64,000 bases of DNA, from the NCBI RefSeq assembly GCF_020520425.1, contig NC_079492.1, positions 142,356,361 to 142,420,360 of the forward strand, read 5' to 3'. Both the position numbers and the translations under genes were made by a program. The DNA comes from Spinacia oleracea (Eukaryota > Streptophyta > Magnoliopsida > Caryophyllales > Amaranthaceae). Shown here one piece after another: positions 47,390 through 59,303 of the stretch (the stretch's first letter is position 1; each line of letters starts with the position of its first letter). Below the pieces are notes generated by a model. That model was not told the DNA's origin. It was given only the letters and a program-made list of their open reading frames with translations, and did no database searches.

Positions 47390-50300
47390 CCCCCGCAGTC
47401 GTAGCGGGAAGAGGTGGTACGCTAAAATTGGATCTGAAATCCAAAAATAATTATCGAGGAAGGCCCTTAGTGAAAATGTCTGCAAACTGTTACCAGGAAG
47501 GAACGTGCAATACCCGTACCTGACCCACGCCACTTTCTCGCGAACAAGATGGCTGTCCATCTCCACATGTTTGGTGCGTTGATGTTGGACGAAGTTGCTG
47601 GATAAATAAATAGCACAGTCATTATCACGATAAACAATTGTGGCCTGATGTAGAAGGCAATGCAACTCTAGAAGAAGGTTACGTAACCAACACGCCTTTG
47701 CAACGACATTTGCGACGCCTGTATATTCTGCCTCTGCACTTGATCTAGAAAGAAAATGTTGACGCTTATAAGACTAAGAAATAAGTTTGACCCTTAAGAA
47801 AATCATGAAGTCGAACGGCGAGTGTCAGGATATCCACCCCAATCTGCCTCAGTATAAATAATCAAGCACAAAGTAGATGTAGGATATAAATGTAATCTGT
47901 GATTAATGGTGCCTTAAATATAATGTAGGATGCGCTTTAATGCATACAAATGAGGTTCCCGTGGATCGTGCATAAAAAGACACACCTGTTGTACCGCATA
48001 GGCAATGTTAGGGAGAGTAAATGTAAGGTACCGTAGAGCACCTGTCAGACTGCGGTACTATGTTGGGTCCGCCACAGAAGGACATGAATCTGCACTAAAC
48101 TTTGCATTAGTGTCAACAGGAGTGGCAACAGCCTTACAAGTCCCCATGCCTGTACGTTCCAAAATTTTCTGTGCATACTTTTTTTGAGAGAGAAGCATAT
48201 AAGAAGGAGTATGGGAGATATGAATTCCCAAAAAGTACTCCAGGAGCCCCAAATCATACATCGCGAATTCTGTTTTCAAATTGAAGATCAATATGTCACG
48301 CAAAGCATCACATGATGTGCATAAAATAATATCATTAACATAAAGTAATAGATAAGTCATATCATCACCATGATTAAAAGTAAACAAAGATGTGTCACTT
48401 GTTGCAATGACAAAACCCATTCGTAAAAGAAAATATGCAAACTGTTGGTACCATGCACGGGAAGCCTGTTTTAATTAGGCCATAAAGTGCCTTACAAAAC
48501 TAGCAGACATAGTTGGGAGCTCGTCTGTCAACAAAACTTGGTGGTTGATGCATATAAACTATCTTCTGGATATCATCATGTAAGAAAGCATTTTTAACAT
48601 CAAGTTGGTGAATAGACTAACGCCTCGCCATAGCAAGGCCCAAAACGGTCTAAATAATTGCCGGTTTGACCACGGGACTAAATATCTCATCACAACCAAC
48701 TCCCTTTTCTTGTGACCTACCATCACAAATAAGTCTATTTTTTATGCCGTAGAAGGTCATCTTTATGATTTTCTTTTTGAGAAAAAATCCACATGCAATT
48801 AACAATATTCACTCCCATAGGTTTAGGCACCAAATCTCATGTCCCAGTATTAATTAAAGCCCCATACTCATCATGCATCGCCGCATTCTAGTTAGGGTCG
48901 GTCAAGGCATGTTTATGATTTTTTGAAAGAGGGGAGAGGGTCAAGGTGGAACCTATAGGTTAGATGGGTAGACCATATTTAGGATTCGATTTAAAAATAT
49001 CATGTTGGCTCCTTGTGATTTGGGGGGAGGGAGGGGCTGGTCTCGTTGGGCTTATTGATCGAACCCCACGTAAGAGAAGAGTGGTGTAGTGCAATTGTGG
49101 TGGTATTGGGTTTTGGTCCGTAAATTAAAGGGAATATGGGTAATGGGTTTGGGGGCCGCATTGAAAGGAGTTGACATGTTTTGGGCCACGTGAGAGGGAG
49201 TTTTAATGTTTGTGTTATTGTTCATGTGTGCGGGAAATGAATTAGGTGAATTAGAGTGGCTGATTTTCTAATTGGGCCTAAGGGAGGATGCAAGTGACTG
49301 GACCGTGAGTCAGAAGTGGAAGATTTCTCAGGCCCACTTCTGACCAACGAAGCAGGCTGCCAGGAGAATTGACTAATGGGCCTTGCTGCATGTTTAGGCC
49401 TACAGTGGCTTGTTGTAGCCAATTAAGGGAGGAAAAAAAGAGGATTAGGGTCCATGGACTCTAAGAAAGAGTAGTCACCACTTTGAAATTTATTTAAATT
49501 CCTATGTGGGAACGTATTATCATCGAATGTTACATGTCGGGAAATAATAATTTTCATTGAGGATAGGTCTAAGCACTTGTAACCTCTATGTTTGATGGTA
49601 ACCCAAGAAAAAGCATGGGTTTGAATGAGGAGCTAATTTAATAGGGGTCATAGCCGAGATATTAGGAAAATATAGACACCCAAAATTCCTAAAACACTAC
49701 AACAATTTCCTAGTCTAGCGGCATTTATCTAGCGGCATTTGTTATAAATGCCACTACAATATGTCTTTAGGCGGCATATCTAGTGGCATTTTATAAACAT
49801 GCCAGTAAAAGTCCAATTTTTCATTGGCGGTACATTAACCTACTAGGCGCGCTTATTTGAGGGAAATATTTTTTTTAATTCGCTCATCTATTCTTTCCAA
49901 CCCAAAAGAAACCCTCATCTTCAACACTAACACATCTCCAAAACTAGAACTCAAACCCTAGCCCCCAACATTTTCTCTCTCATCTATAATTCTCACTGCT
50001 CAATATTATTGATTCAATTCTTTGCATAATAGCTTCAAAACTGTTCTTTTCACTATAAAACTAGAGATTCTTGCTAAAAAGTAGAAGAATTACGGTGGAG
50101 GATGAGGCGATGGTTGCAGCGGTTATAGCGGCATCAATGGTTTGATGGGTGAATCGTCAATAGACCTTCTTCGATCTGAACGGGTAAGTCGAACTTGTTA
50201 ACGAACTTCAATTTTTTTCCTGCCATTTTATTTTACTCTAATATGCTTGTATATATGTTCTTGTTTCGTAGTATTGTTAGAAATAGGCGAAATTAAGAAA

Positions 50301-51384
50301 TTTAATTGGTGATGCATTAGTGAAAGTAGTGGAATTTCTTTTATTTGTGCTTGAAATGGAGCCTTGTACTCATAAAACAGCCTTATTTGAATCTGCACTA
50401 TTTACAATTTGTACTCCAAAAGTATGAAATATGTAATTACTAGATATAAAAATAATTTGATTTATTGTTCTTGAAGTATCTGGGAAGGAGACTGCAAAAT
50501 TTGTGAAGGATCTCATTTTTGTGATTGCTACTTTATGCAAGTATGCAATGTTGATAATTGTTGACCGGTTCTTAAGGTACTAAGTGTGAGTGGTTTTTCG
50601 ATCTTGATTTATTCGAATTTAGTTATTTGTGTAGATTGTTAGATTTTTAATGTGATAATTGTTTTAGGACAAAAGATACATTTGTGTGTGGCCATTAACA
50701 GGAACTCTGGCTAAGCAAATGTTAATAAATGTTGTTGACCCAAGAAGGTGGCTATGTAAGTGTCCACTATGTTTTGACTTGAGTGAAAGAAAAACTGAGA
50801 ATCATGATAACTAGAGAGTGATACGGAGTACATTTTAATATAAATTAGTATGACTAGAAATCTTTGTCTTTTCTTTAATCTTCAACTTTTAACATTGGAA
50901 CTATTATTTTTGCAACTTTCTTCTTTAGGCTTCAGCAAATTGAATTAAAGTGAAACGAGTTTGCTTGTATAATAAGGAATTAAAGAAATATAATAGGGGG
51001 AGGGGGAATGATCTACTTCTAAAACGCAACGTAAACCGACACACTATGTTATTTCCACTACCCTGGGGGGTTCTCAATGGGTATCTAAAGGTTGTTTTCA
51101 GTTGAATTTAAATCTAAAACACATAAGTAGTATGCAGGTTGTTGTTGATGATGATGAATATGAAGCTTAGATTATCAGTCCGTTTTCTACGAACCATACC
51201 TTGAAAATATAATAAATACTCTAAATCTAAGTCTGAGTTTATGCCCAGGGACCAATGGCTTTGGCTGGTAACATATTGGAATTCTTATAAAGGCAAGGTA
51301 CAAATTTTCAAATTTAGTTTAGTTTATAACAATTTATTTACCTCACCTCTACTCTATGTGATTTTTTGATTTTATGTATACATA

Positions 51385-51690
51385 GGAATGGTCGAAGAAA
51401 GATCAAAATGTTGTGAGCTACAAGTTATGGGACATACTGGTGGATCGAAAGGCATTGTGTTCTATGCTGATAAGAAGGTATGCCATAGTACATCTTGCAT
51501 TGTTATCACTTCATTTAGAATCTAGGGATTAGTTTGAGCTAACTGATATGTGAGGGAAGGTGTTCAGTTGAACATTTTGCAGAAACATGCCATTTGGAGT
51601 TGGTGGCATGCCATATTTTAGGCATGGGTAGTGACATTTATATGTTCTTGTTGCGATAATATTTTTTTCGTGTTACGAAAATTGAATTAG

Positions 51691-51781
<91 letters not shown>

Positions 51782-52100
51782 TCTATCAATTGGGCAATGG
51801 GGAAGCACCAACAAGAGAGAGTTGTGGTGTTCTTGGATACTCATAAGAAACGTTAATTTGTGCCAGCGCCAATGGATGAAAAATCAAAACAAGTTGTGGT
51901 AATAAGCATGCATTTTATTTTAGGTGATTTTTTAATTTCATTTTATAATCTTATTAGAACACTGGTTGATTATTTGTTGGTATTTGTATTTAATGTTTAA
52001 TAACAGCTGATAAATGACAAGTTAAGTGAACTCTCAATTGATGTTGAGGAAGCAAATGACAAGGTTGCGTCGGAAGGTGACATATATCCACAAGTGATGA
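51385..52100 (+). pseudogene. Decayed C-terminal end of a plant CACTA-associated (Ptta/Transposase_24-like) gene
   Basis: Reading exons by eye gives HTGGSKGIVFYADKK (about 51437-51475). An intron-like gap with a (TA)n run follows, then VVVFLDTHKK (about 51820-51850), and after another gap LINDKLSELSIDVEEANDK (about 52013). This order (HTGGS, then a [F/L]xxTHKK block, then a Glu-rich tail) resembles the C-terminal domain of plant En/Spm 'Ptta' proteins. Stops interrupt it. Confidence 0.55.
51692..51779. repeat. (TA)n microsatellite, about 44 units
   Basis: Uninterrupted TA dinucleotides of about 88 bp inside the CACTA element. They explain the Tyr-Ile repeat ORF on the minus strand. Confidence 0.98.
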
Positions 52101-52950
52101 GCATTACTTCGCATTTTGTGAAGTTCGATGCTGATTTTCGCTTATTTTGCAAGTATGAAGAGCACAAATAGCCTATGAAATAGAGTATTTGGACATGTAG
52201 TTGGTTTTTGAGTAGTAAGAAGTATGAAATTGAAGTTCAACAACAGTTGTAACGAGTTTTTTTTGGTAGCTTGGATGAGTATGTAATACAATTATTCATA
52301 TTTATTCAATATATAATTATTTTCTTAACATTATCCATCTGTGTGTTGTTGTATGGGAAGTGAAATATGATGATCTCAATGTATCCATGAAAAAATAGAT
52401 ATTAAAGAATCAAGCAGGAACATGGGTGGTATATGATTTATATGATCGTAGGCTTATTTTTTTAAAAAGACCTTTAGCGGCATTTATTTGATCCTTTACA
52501 GGCAAATCAAATAAATCCCGCTAGACGTTCTCCCGACATTGGATCTAGCGGCATATAAGTTAAAGCCGCTAAAGGTTTTAGTGGCATTTTTAAATGCCGC
52601 CCAAGCACAAAAAAAAATGTCGCTAAAGCCCTGTTTTGTTGTAGTGTTTAAATATGGTCATAAGATGAGAATTTTCGAAACAAAACCTCTGCATGAGTAA
52701 TGTCATTAAGTGACTTTGTGCTTAATATTTTTATTAAATAAGTTGTTGTTTCTAGAGAGTCTTCCCAATAAGATGGTGGAAGGGAAGCATGAAAAATGAG
52801 AGTACGACACATGTTATTAATTTTTTTAGTCATGCGTTCGGCCATACCATTTTGGGAAGAGGTGTGTGGACATGAAAATTGGAAAATCATATCATTCTTG
52901 ACACAAAATAATTTAAACGGGTCATTGTTCAATTCTCTTCCATGGTCATA

Positions 52951-54283
52951 TTAGAATGGTTAAACAGGGCATTCAAATTGAGTAAGGATGTACGTCTAAA
53001 ATTCAAGAAGGATGCTTTTAACTGTGTAATGTCCACTGAGGATAGAATAGGAGCTCCTGTCATGAATATTGAAATAGTAGATATGTGTGACTGTATGCAT
53101 TTATGTGATATGGAGGATGTCAACAGTGTTGGGAATCTCTACACATGGAATAACAAGCAGCAAGGTGCCGTTAGGGTTTTTCTCAAAAATAGATAGAATT
53201 ATGGCAAACACCACTTGGCATGCTACTTTTCCTATAGCTGAGGTGTGTTTTATGAATGAAGGAACTTTTAATCACTCCCATGATTTGCTCACAGTGTACC
53301 CTAGAGATGGAGGAGGTAAAAAGTCATTCAAGTATTTCACCATGTGGAAGAGTTCTCCAGTATTTTCAACTATTGTACAAGAGCAATGGAACAACCACTT
53401 CCATGGTAGTAAAATGTATGTGGTTGTGAGCAAGTTTAAGAAAGGTTCCAGACTTAAAATCTTATCATGATATGAGTGCAGCTCAAAATGCTCTGCATCT
53501 GCATCCCTCAGACCAGTTACTTGCAAACTTGGAACTACAGACCATCCATGATTATAAACTAAAACATCAAGCTTACTTGGAGTTTTTGAGTCCCAAAGGC
53601 AAAGATGGATTGTGTTAGGGCAGGTGATGAAAATACTTCTCTATTCCACCAGCGTATTAGACAGAGAAACTCTCAGAATCAAATCTATAGTATTCATGAT
53701 ATGCATGGGATTTGGAAGGAGAAGTCTGCTGATGTGTCTCATGCTTTCCTTGAGTTTTACACTACTTAAATGGGTTCAACACACCCCAATAGAAGTCCAG
53801 TGCTCATTCATATTGTTCATCCAGGCCCTCTTATTAATGATTATCATAGAGCAATACTGAGTGCTCCATATACTGCTGCTGAAGTGAAGAAAGCTTTGTT
53901 TTCAATTCCTGGTGTTAAAGCCCCGGGTATAGTGGGTGATGAGATAGTTTCTTCTATCTTAGATGTTCTGCAGCATGGGAAGCTACTAAAAGAGCTCAAT
54001 CATACGGTGATTACTCTTATTCCTAAGACTAAGTGCCCTAATAATGTGAGTGATTTTCGTCCTATTTCTTGTTGTAATACTCTTTATAAGTGTGTTACCA
54101 AGGCGCTTTGTGGGAGACTCAGAAAAGTGTTACCTGATTTGATTCTGGAGAATCAGGGAGGGTTTGTGCATGGTAGATATATAGTTCATAACATTATGGT
54201 GGTACAGGATTTAGTGAAACACTATGGCAGGAAAGATGTCAAGCCTACTTGTATATATGCAATGTTTTTCGGTGTGATCTAAA
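52951..54283 (+). mobile_element. LINE (L1-type) fragment: endonuclease end and RT start
   Basis: With frameshifts near 53178 and 53440, the plus strand reads as the end of an AP endonuclease (TEDRIGAPV, GNLYTWNNKQ, SKIDRIMANTTW). The linker (YHDMSAAQNALHLHP) and the start of the RT (LITLIPKTK-type VITLIPKTK, VSDFRPISCCNTLYKC, NQGGFVHGR) follow. It stops just where the first catalytic RT block would follow, so the 3' part is deleted. The left end is fused to the copia integrase. Confidence 0.85.
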
Positions 54284-54528
54284 ATTTTGAAGAAAGAATC
54301 GAATGTTAGCCATACTTAAATTCTATTCTTTTCACTATTCTATTTTTTATAAGATCAGATGAGATCAAAAATCGAACTAGATCAGATAAAAAATCAGACT
54401 AGATCAGATAAAAAACCAGTCACAAAATATATCCAGACCAGATCTGAGCTAATTGATACTAGAAAAATCAGACCATACCGGAAGATGAAGAGAACAGTCT
54501 TAATGAAATTTGTATCCAACACAATATC

Positions 54529-57117
54529 CTATATTACAGTGTGTGATATTGTTCCATCATTCCCAGCCAATAACCTATATTTATCCTTCCTCGTAAAATG
54601 AGTACATTCAAAGTTCAAAGTTTCAGCCAAGAGCCGTTGGACATGATTGGCAACCTCATATGAGGTTTTACCACCATTATCATTGGAGCAAGTTGATTCA
54701 ACGGATAGTTGGTTTAAGAAAGTAATCTCATATTCCATTGTAGGATTCATGACGAAGAAAAGCGGATCCAAGTTCTTCCACCCTCGAGCCGTGGTCGGGT
54801 GGAAGAACGGAGGCTTAAAGTTAATGGCAACAGGCACGATTTGATCAGTGAGTTGAGCAAACATGCTACTAAACCTTAATAGGAAAGGCTCACGGCATGT
54901 GGTTCCTTCAGGGCACATTATCAAGTCACCTTTTGATAACTCTCGTTTGATCCTCTCTTGGTCCAATTCACGAATACGGGTTAAACGAAATGTTGGGATT
55001 GGTGCAAAGGTTTCGCAAAACGATGAGAGGGAGTATGTCACGGTTGCGATCTTCTTGTTTAGGATGCTACATATGACTACAGGGTCAACGAAAGTGCGGT
55101 GGTTGCAGACAAAGAGGACGCCACTTGACGACGACGATGGCGGTCGTCGTTTGGGGTCGCCTTTGACAATCACACGATGACCCATGATCATTGACCCGTA
55201 CCAAATTGTTGAAAGTGGGAAAAATATGAACATTGGGATGCGGATGATTGCAAGCATCAATCCAATAGGGAACCATAACATTATTAGGAGTGCTGTCATT
55301 GGTTTCGGGTACTTAATAAGTCGACCATCATGGAAAATTACCGGAGTTGGGTGGTTGTGCTTGTGGTAGTCTTCCAATGGTTTATGTGTGTGGGAGTTCT
55401 CCTGCAATGATGACATATATGTAAGATTAACGTACACATGAAAACCAAGTTATTATTAATTAAGAGGAGGAGAGTTCAGTCCATTTATAAGCCTAATGAA
55501 GATTTCACACTAAAATTAATTGACAATAATAATAATAATAGTAATTCCATCTCTTCTTTGTCTAAGATAACTCACATGTGGCAACATTGAGTTTCAACAG
55601 ACCAGTATTCACATATTCTATTATAATTACCAATACGAAAAGTTAAAAATAAGAAAAATATTATTGTTTTTGCAAGCTTATTTCATTATATAATAAGGCA
55701 AATTTATCAAAAACTACTTTATAAAATACTCCCTCTGTTTCTTAATACTCGCACCGCTTTGACCGGTGCGTAGTTTAAGACACTTGAATTGATTTATTAA
55801 TTTAATTGGTGTTAGTTGATAGTGGGGTATTTTTTTAATATAGTAAGTGGAAAATGTGTAAGGGATGGGGAATGGTGTGTTGGGGGTGTGAATTTTTAAA
55901 TGATTTTTTTGTAGAGAATATGGGTGTAGGTGGTTTAGTAGGTAAGTGTGAGAAATAATAAAATATTGGAAAAAAAATTCTATTTATAGAAGCGGTGCAA
56001 GTATTAAGGGATGACCCGAAAAGAAAAGCGGTGCGGGAGGGAGGAGTTCTTTTTGCGAAAAACCACCTTATAAAAAAATATAATGTTGTAATTAATAGCT
56101 TATAAAATTTTTATGTTGTAAGATCCTACATTTTTCCGAATCATGAACATTGAATCAAAATTACAGGATTGACTTTACCATATGCATCTTATGTGCCATT
56201 TAATAACTTTTTTTTTTTCCGGTAGATAACACGTGAGATGCATCTAGTAAAGTCAATACCGAAATCTTGAATCAATGTTATAATCCAATCAAAGGTAGTA
56301 TCTTACTCCGTACAACATAAATTTTTTATAAGGTAGTAATTAATTACAACATTTTTTTGTAAACTAGTTTTTCTCAAACAATCAATTTGATAAGGTAGTT
56401 TTTGACAAATTTATCTTATAATAACAATAATATCACGTTTTAGCGTACAACGTGAACGTGACAACATACTGATAGTGATATGCACGTCGATCAAAAATCT
56501 TTGAAATTTTTACTTTTTTTAAGGACTTTGAAATTTTTACTTGAGAGAAAAAAAAAACCACTTACCTCGCAAAGTGATGTCAATGTGCCGGAATCAAAGC
56601 CAACCGATGTTCCTAAGCATAAGCAAGGATTTTCATTCCCAAACAACTTATCAACCCGATCCATGATCGATCCGACATCTCTAACCAAACCCGTGGCATA
56701 CCCAAACCGATTAAGTTGAAGCTCACTGCCAATAACCTCCTCAGCACCTAAGTGTTCCTTCACAAACCTCTCCACCATGACCCTTGGTGTTTTTGTCACA
56801 ACAACTCTTTTACCATATTGGCTATAAACCTTCCAAGAATCCATATTCAAATGATCCATATAGAACTTGGGTAATACAGCCCGCCCCACATACTCGATCT
56901 CAGATATGGGGAGTCCAGCAACCGCGATAAATATGGTAAGTCTTAACCCGACATCACCCATGCCTAATAAATGTAGGAAACGGATAAGTGGCCAGAAAAG
57001 GAGAAGCAAGCAAAATCGAATAGGACCCGAGGCTTCAAATGCGATTAACATGAAGTATGGAAATGGGTCAGGATCCGTCACTATTGTCCCTTCTAGCTCT
57101 GCCACAACTGACCCCAT
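54529..57117 (-). CDS. Glycerol-3-phosphate sn-2 acyltransferase, GPAT5/7-like
   Basis: ER-membrane enzyme moving acyl groups (in suberin, omega-oxidised ones) from CoA to the sn-2 position of glycerol 3-phosphate. Two exons: 57117-56566 and 55401-54529, GT-AG, phase 0, joining at SLCE|ENSH; 474 aa. The N-terminal HAD-like domain has ELEGT where active phosphatase members have DLDGT, as in GPAT5/7. Hydrophobic segments lie at about 22-45 and 220-260. PlsC motifs: NHRTFVDP (H-x4-D), [23 protein letters not shown]. The C-terminus ends soon after RLLAGNDGT, about 25 residues earlier than I recall for GPAT5. The start is the first ATG in frame; a GTAAGT donor near 57185 and an AG just before the ATG may mark a 5' UTR intron. 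The 1.16-kb intron holds two nested transposons. Confidence 0.93.
55697..56415. mobile_element. Mutator-type MITE in the GPAT intron
   Basis: Ends GGCAAATTTATCAAAAACTAC and GTAGTTTTTGACAAATTTATC are inverted, and the 9-bp flanks ATATAATAA and TTATAATAA (one mismatch) fit a Mutator TSD. The same family occurs at 59732-60087 in the P450 intron. Near its left end it is interrupted by another MITE (55729-56046). Confidence 0.78.
55729..56046. mobile_element. Stowaway-like MITE nested in the Mutator-type MITE
   Basis: CTCCCTCTGTTTCTTAATAC at the left and GCGGTGCGGGAGGGAGGAG at the right are inverted ends sharing the CCGC/GCGG core (ACTCGCACCGC / GCGGTGCAAGTATT). The left flank is TA, the right is TT, so the TSD is imperfect. 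Confidence 0.65.
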
Positions 57118-57123
57118 CCTAAG

Positions 57124-59303
57124 TTTTCACGTTCACTAATATTTTGGTACAATTTTTAATTTGTTGAATTAAGATCGAGACTTACCTAGCTTAAAGGCAA
57201 TGAAGGAATGGAGGAACGTGCCAAGCATTTTAAGTTGCTCTTTTTCTTTTGTTTTTTTGGGTGGTGGCAAGGAGTATTTGATGTTTTCTCCTTTTTAGGT
57301 TATGTTTGGCAATTGGCATACTAAGTGAAATAGAGTTGAACCTGATAAGCTAATTGAAAATGAAAAAACAACGGCTGAAACTCGTAACGCTTCCTATTGA
57401 GAGTAATGTTTAATTGGTAGAAATAATTGTTTAAAAGAGTTGAATTTTTTTAGATAATTGAAGGATTTATAAATTGAGATCGATGGTATTCAAAGGACCA
57501 TCCAAATTTAAGTTCATTTCAAGACTTTGAATTCTATTCATATTGTGTACCAAATAATTCTAAAATCATTTTAGGTAAATTAATTATTAGAGATGGATTT
57601 TAAGACTTATACTATAAGCATCTCACACTTGAGATGGGAAATTAATTTTTTTGTCTCCAATTAAATAATAATTGAGATTGAATTACATATGGAGTTCAAA
57701 AACTCCGTTTCAAATTTGTAAGGAAATTTTAACTTTATCACATAAAAATTTGATAAATTGTAATTTTCCACCTTAAAAATATAGACCACTACAAATAATT
57801 AAAAATTGCATTTTACCACCTTTTAACGGAAAGGTTGACAAAAACGTCATACATGCGCGCCCGTTTCAAAGACTATATTTCTGAATTCCTTATATTTTAC
57901 AACGATTTCTATGTACATAAGCTATCATTTTCCATTGATTCACATTAGTTCATAAAATTTCGTAATATTTTTCAAATTGATAGAGACATTATTCTTTTCG
58001 GATAGAGTTGACCAGGTTTCAATCCGATAGCTCATTTCTCCATACCTACCATATTAATAAAGCATTATTTTCAAAAGTGGGTTTCACGATGTTAAATAAG
58101 CTGACTCTTTCTATTAATATCATATCGTGTTTTGCCATATACGGAGTATTTCTTTTTAAAGGATGGTATATATCTTTCTCTTAAGGAAAGTCGGCTGACA
58201 GAGGGATAGGTTGGTGATCAAGAAAGTCGTCTCTTACACATGACTCACAAAATCTACACAAAAGTATATTTTACTATAAAGGCCTGATACTTCGAATCTT
58301 TGCCACCAGATATCAGGAGTTTAGGACTGGTACGTGCCACGCACCTAATGCACGACTGCAATCATGTATACACACAAAAATCGCAAAAATAAATTGCTTT
58401 CTGCAACGGTAAAAAAATGTCGCTATAGTCGTAATTTTATTTTTGAGACCAAATTCCTCAATTTTAAGGACTACTTTTCTCGTAGTGCTATTACTACTTT
58501 CGTTTCAAAATAATCGTTACACTTTCCATTTTACGCTTTAAAGTGTTTTTACATTTTACTTTATTTTATTTTTGGACATGAAAATTTACTACCTTATCTT
58601 CCTTACCCAACATTATTAATTTACAGTTTTTCATTCATTTTCTCTTATTTTTTTCATTTGTTTTCCTTACACCCACCTACTTTTTACACATTTCTCTTAC
58701 TTTATCCATATTTTACTATATTCAACCTACTTTCTCTTTTTTATCTTAATATTTGTGCAAATAGTAACTGTAAAGATCTTTATATAACGGAGGTAGTATG
58801 ATAAAATTGAGATGTTTACTTTGGAATCTTGCTTAAAGAAATGTGAATGTTTGGGTTCGATGGGCGCATCCATATTATGTATGTCAAGAATATCTTATTC
58901 TCTTAACACCATGAATAGCATTATAGCACGACCTTGTCATATTTGATGCTAGAAAATCATATTTTAGATGACGGATAAGGATGCACAATAAGCACGACAC
59001 ATCCAAAAAACACAAGTATTTGTATAAAAGAACACGACAATACATGGTGTTAAAAGAACAATAAAAACAAGTGATCGAAACAGGCTTGAGTGTTGCTTCT
59101 GATCAGTGAGAACTAAGCTCTATTAGGCTCATTAAATAAATTACTCTTTACAATCTACAAGGTCCACCAAAGACACACTAACGCATCAATTGATTAATTA
59201 CAATTATAACATGACAATATGAGTAACATAGAAACAATGCAGGAATGGGAGTAATATATAAGGAAATTAAATGAAACTTGCGCTATCTATCCATCATTCA
59301 AGA
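57124..59303. other. Intergenic sequence between CYP86B and GPAT (GPAT promoter)
   Basis: About 2.2 kb with no supported ORF. It serves as the upstream region of GPAT and the 3' flank of the P450. It contains one Stowaway-like MITE (58494-58796) and a partial TTTTACCACC motif pair near 57760-57830, related to the element at 33068. Confidence 0.5.
58494..58796. mobile_element. Stowaway-like MITE between GPAT and CYP86B
   Basis: Ends CTACTTTCGTTTCAAAATAA and TATATAACGGAGGTAG are imperfect inverted repeats flanked by TA (58492-58493 and 58797-58798). Confidence 0.6.

Larger units (their letters stand above)
49695..52646. mobile_element. Non-autonomous CACTA element inserted into the copia integrase
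   Basis: Starts CACTACAACAATTTCC and ends TTGTTGTAGTG, 2,952 bp. Subterminal regions carry repeated TAGCGGCATTT and the reverse AAATGCCGC, as CACTA elements do. It interrupts the copia frame between SYDHI and RNFGCLYFP. Flanks hold TAAA/TTAA-like direct similarity, but no clean 3-bp TSD directly abuts CACTA, so the ends may have mutated. It holds a decayed transposase-gene end (51385-52100). Confidence 0.8.
47222..52950 (-). mobile_element. Degraded copia element with short LTR, split by a CACTA element
   Basis: Minus-strand order: integrase end (52950-52647: DHG, SQNGMAER); after the interruption, the integrase/linker region (RNFGCLYFPN, APHSNPCFFLGY) from 49694; RT (LLLYVNDIILC, GLLEYFLGIHISH) at 48420-48058; RNase H end (SNFVQHQRTKHVEMD) near 47570. 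PPT-like GCGGGGG and the 3' LTR 47222-47389 follow. YVDD has become YVND and several stops and frameshifts are present. No 5' LTR, gag or protease is left; the 5' end is cut at the LINE junction. The LTR matches the solo LTR at 19090-19256. Confidence 0.85.

Noticed and set aside
51638..51844. Tyr-Ile repeat ORF
   Set aside because: Produced by the (TA)n microsatellite.
57124..57230. Extra upstream coding exon of GPAT starting at the ATG near 57230
   Set aside because: A GTAAGT donor exists, but joining to the AG before 57117 is out of frame with the GPAT start; only a 5' UTR intron remains possible.
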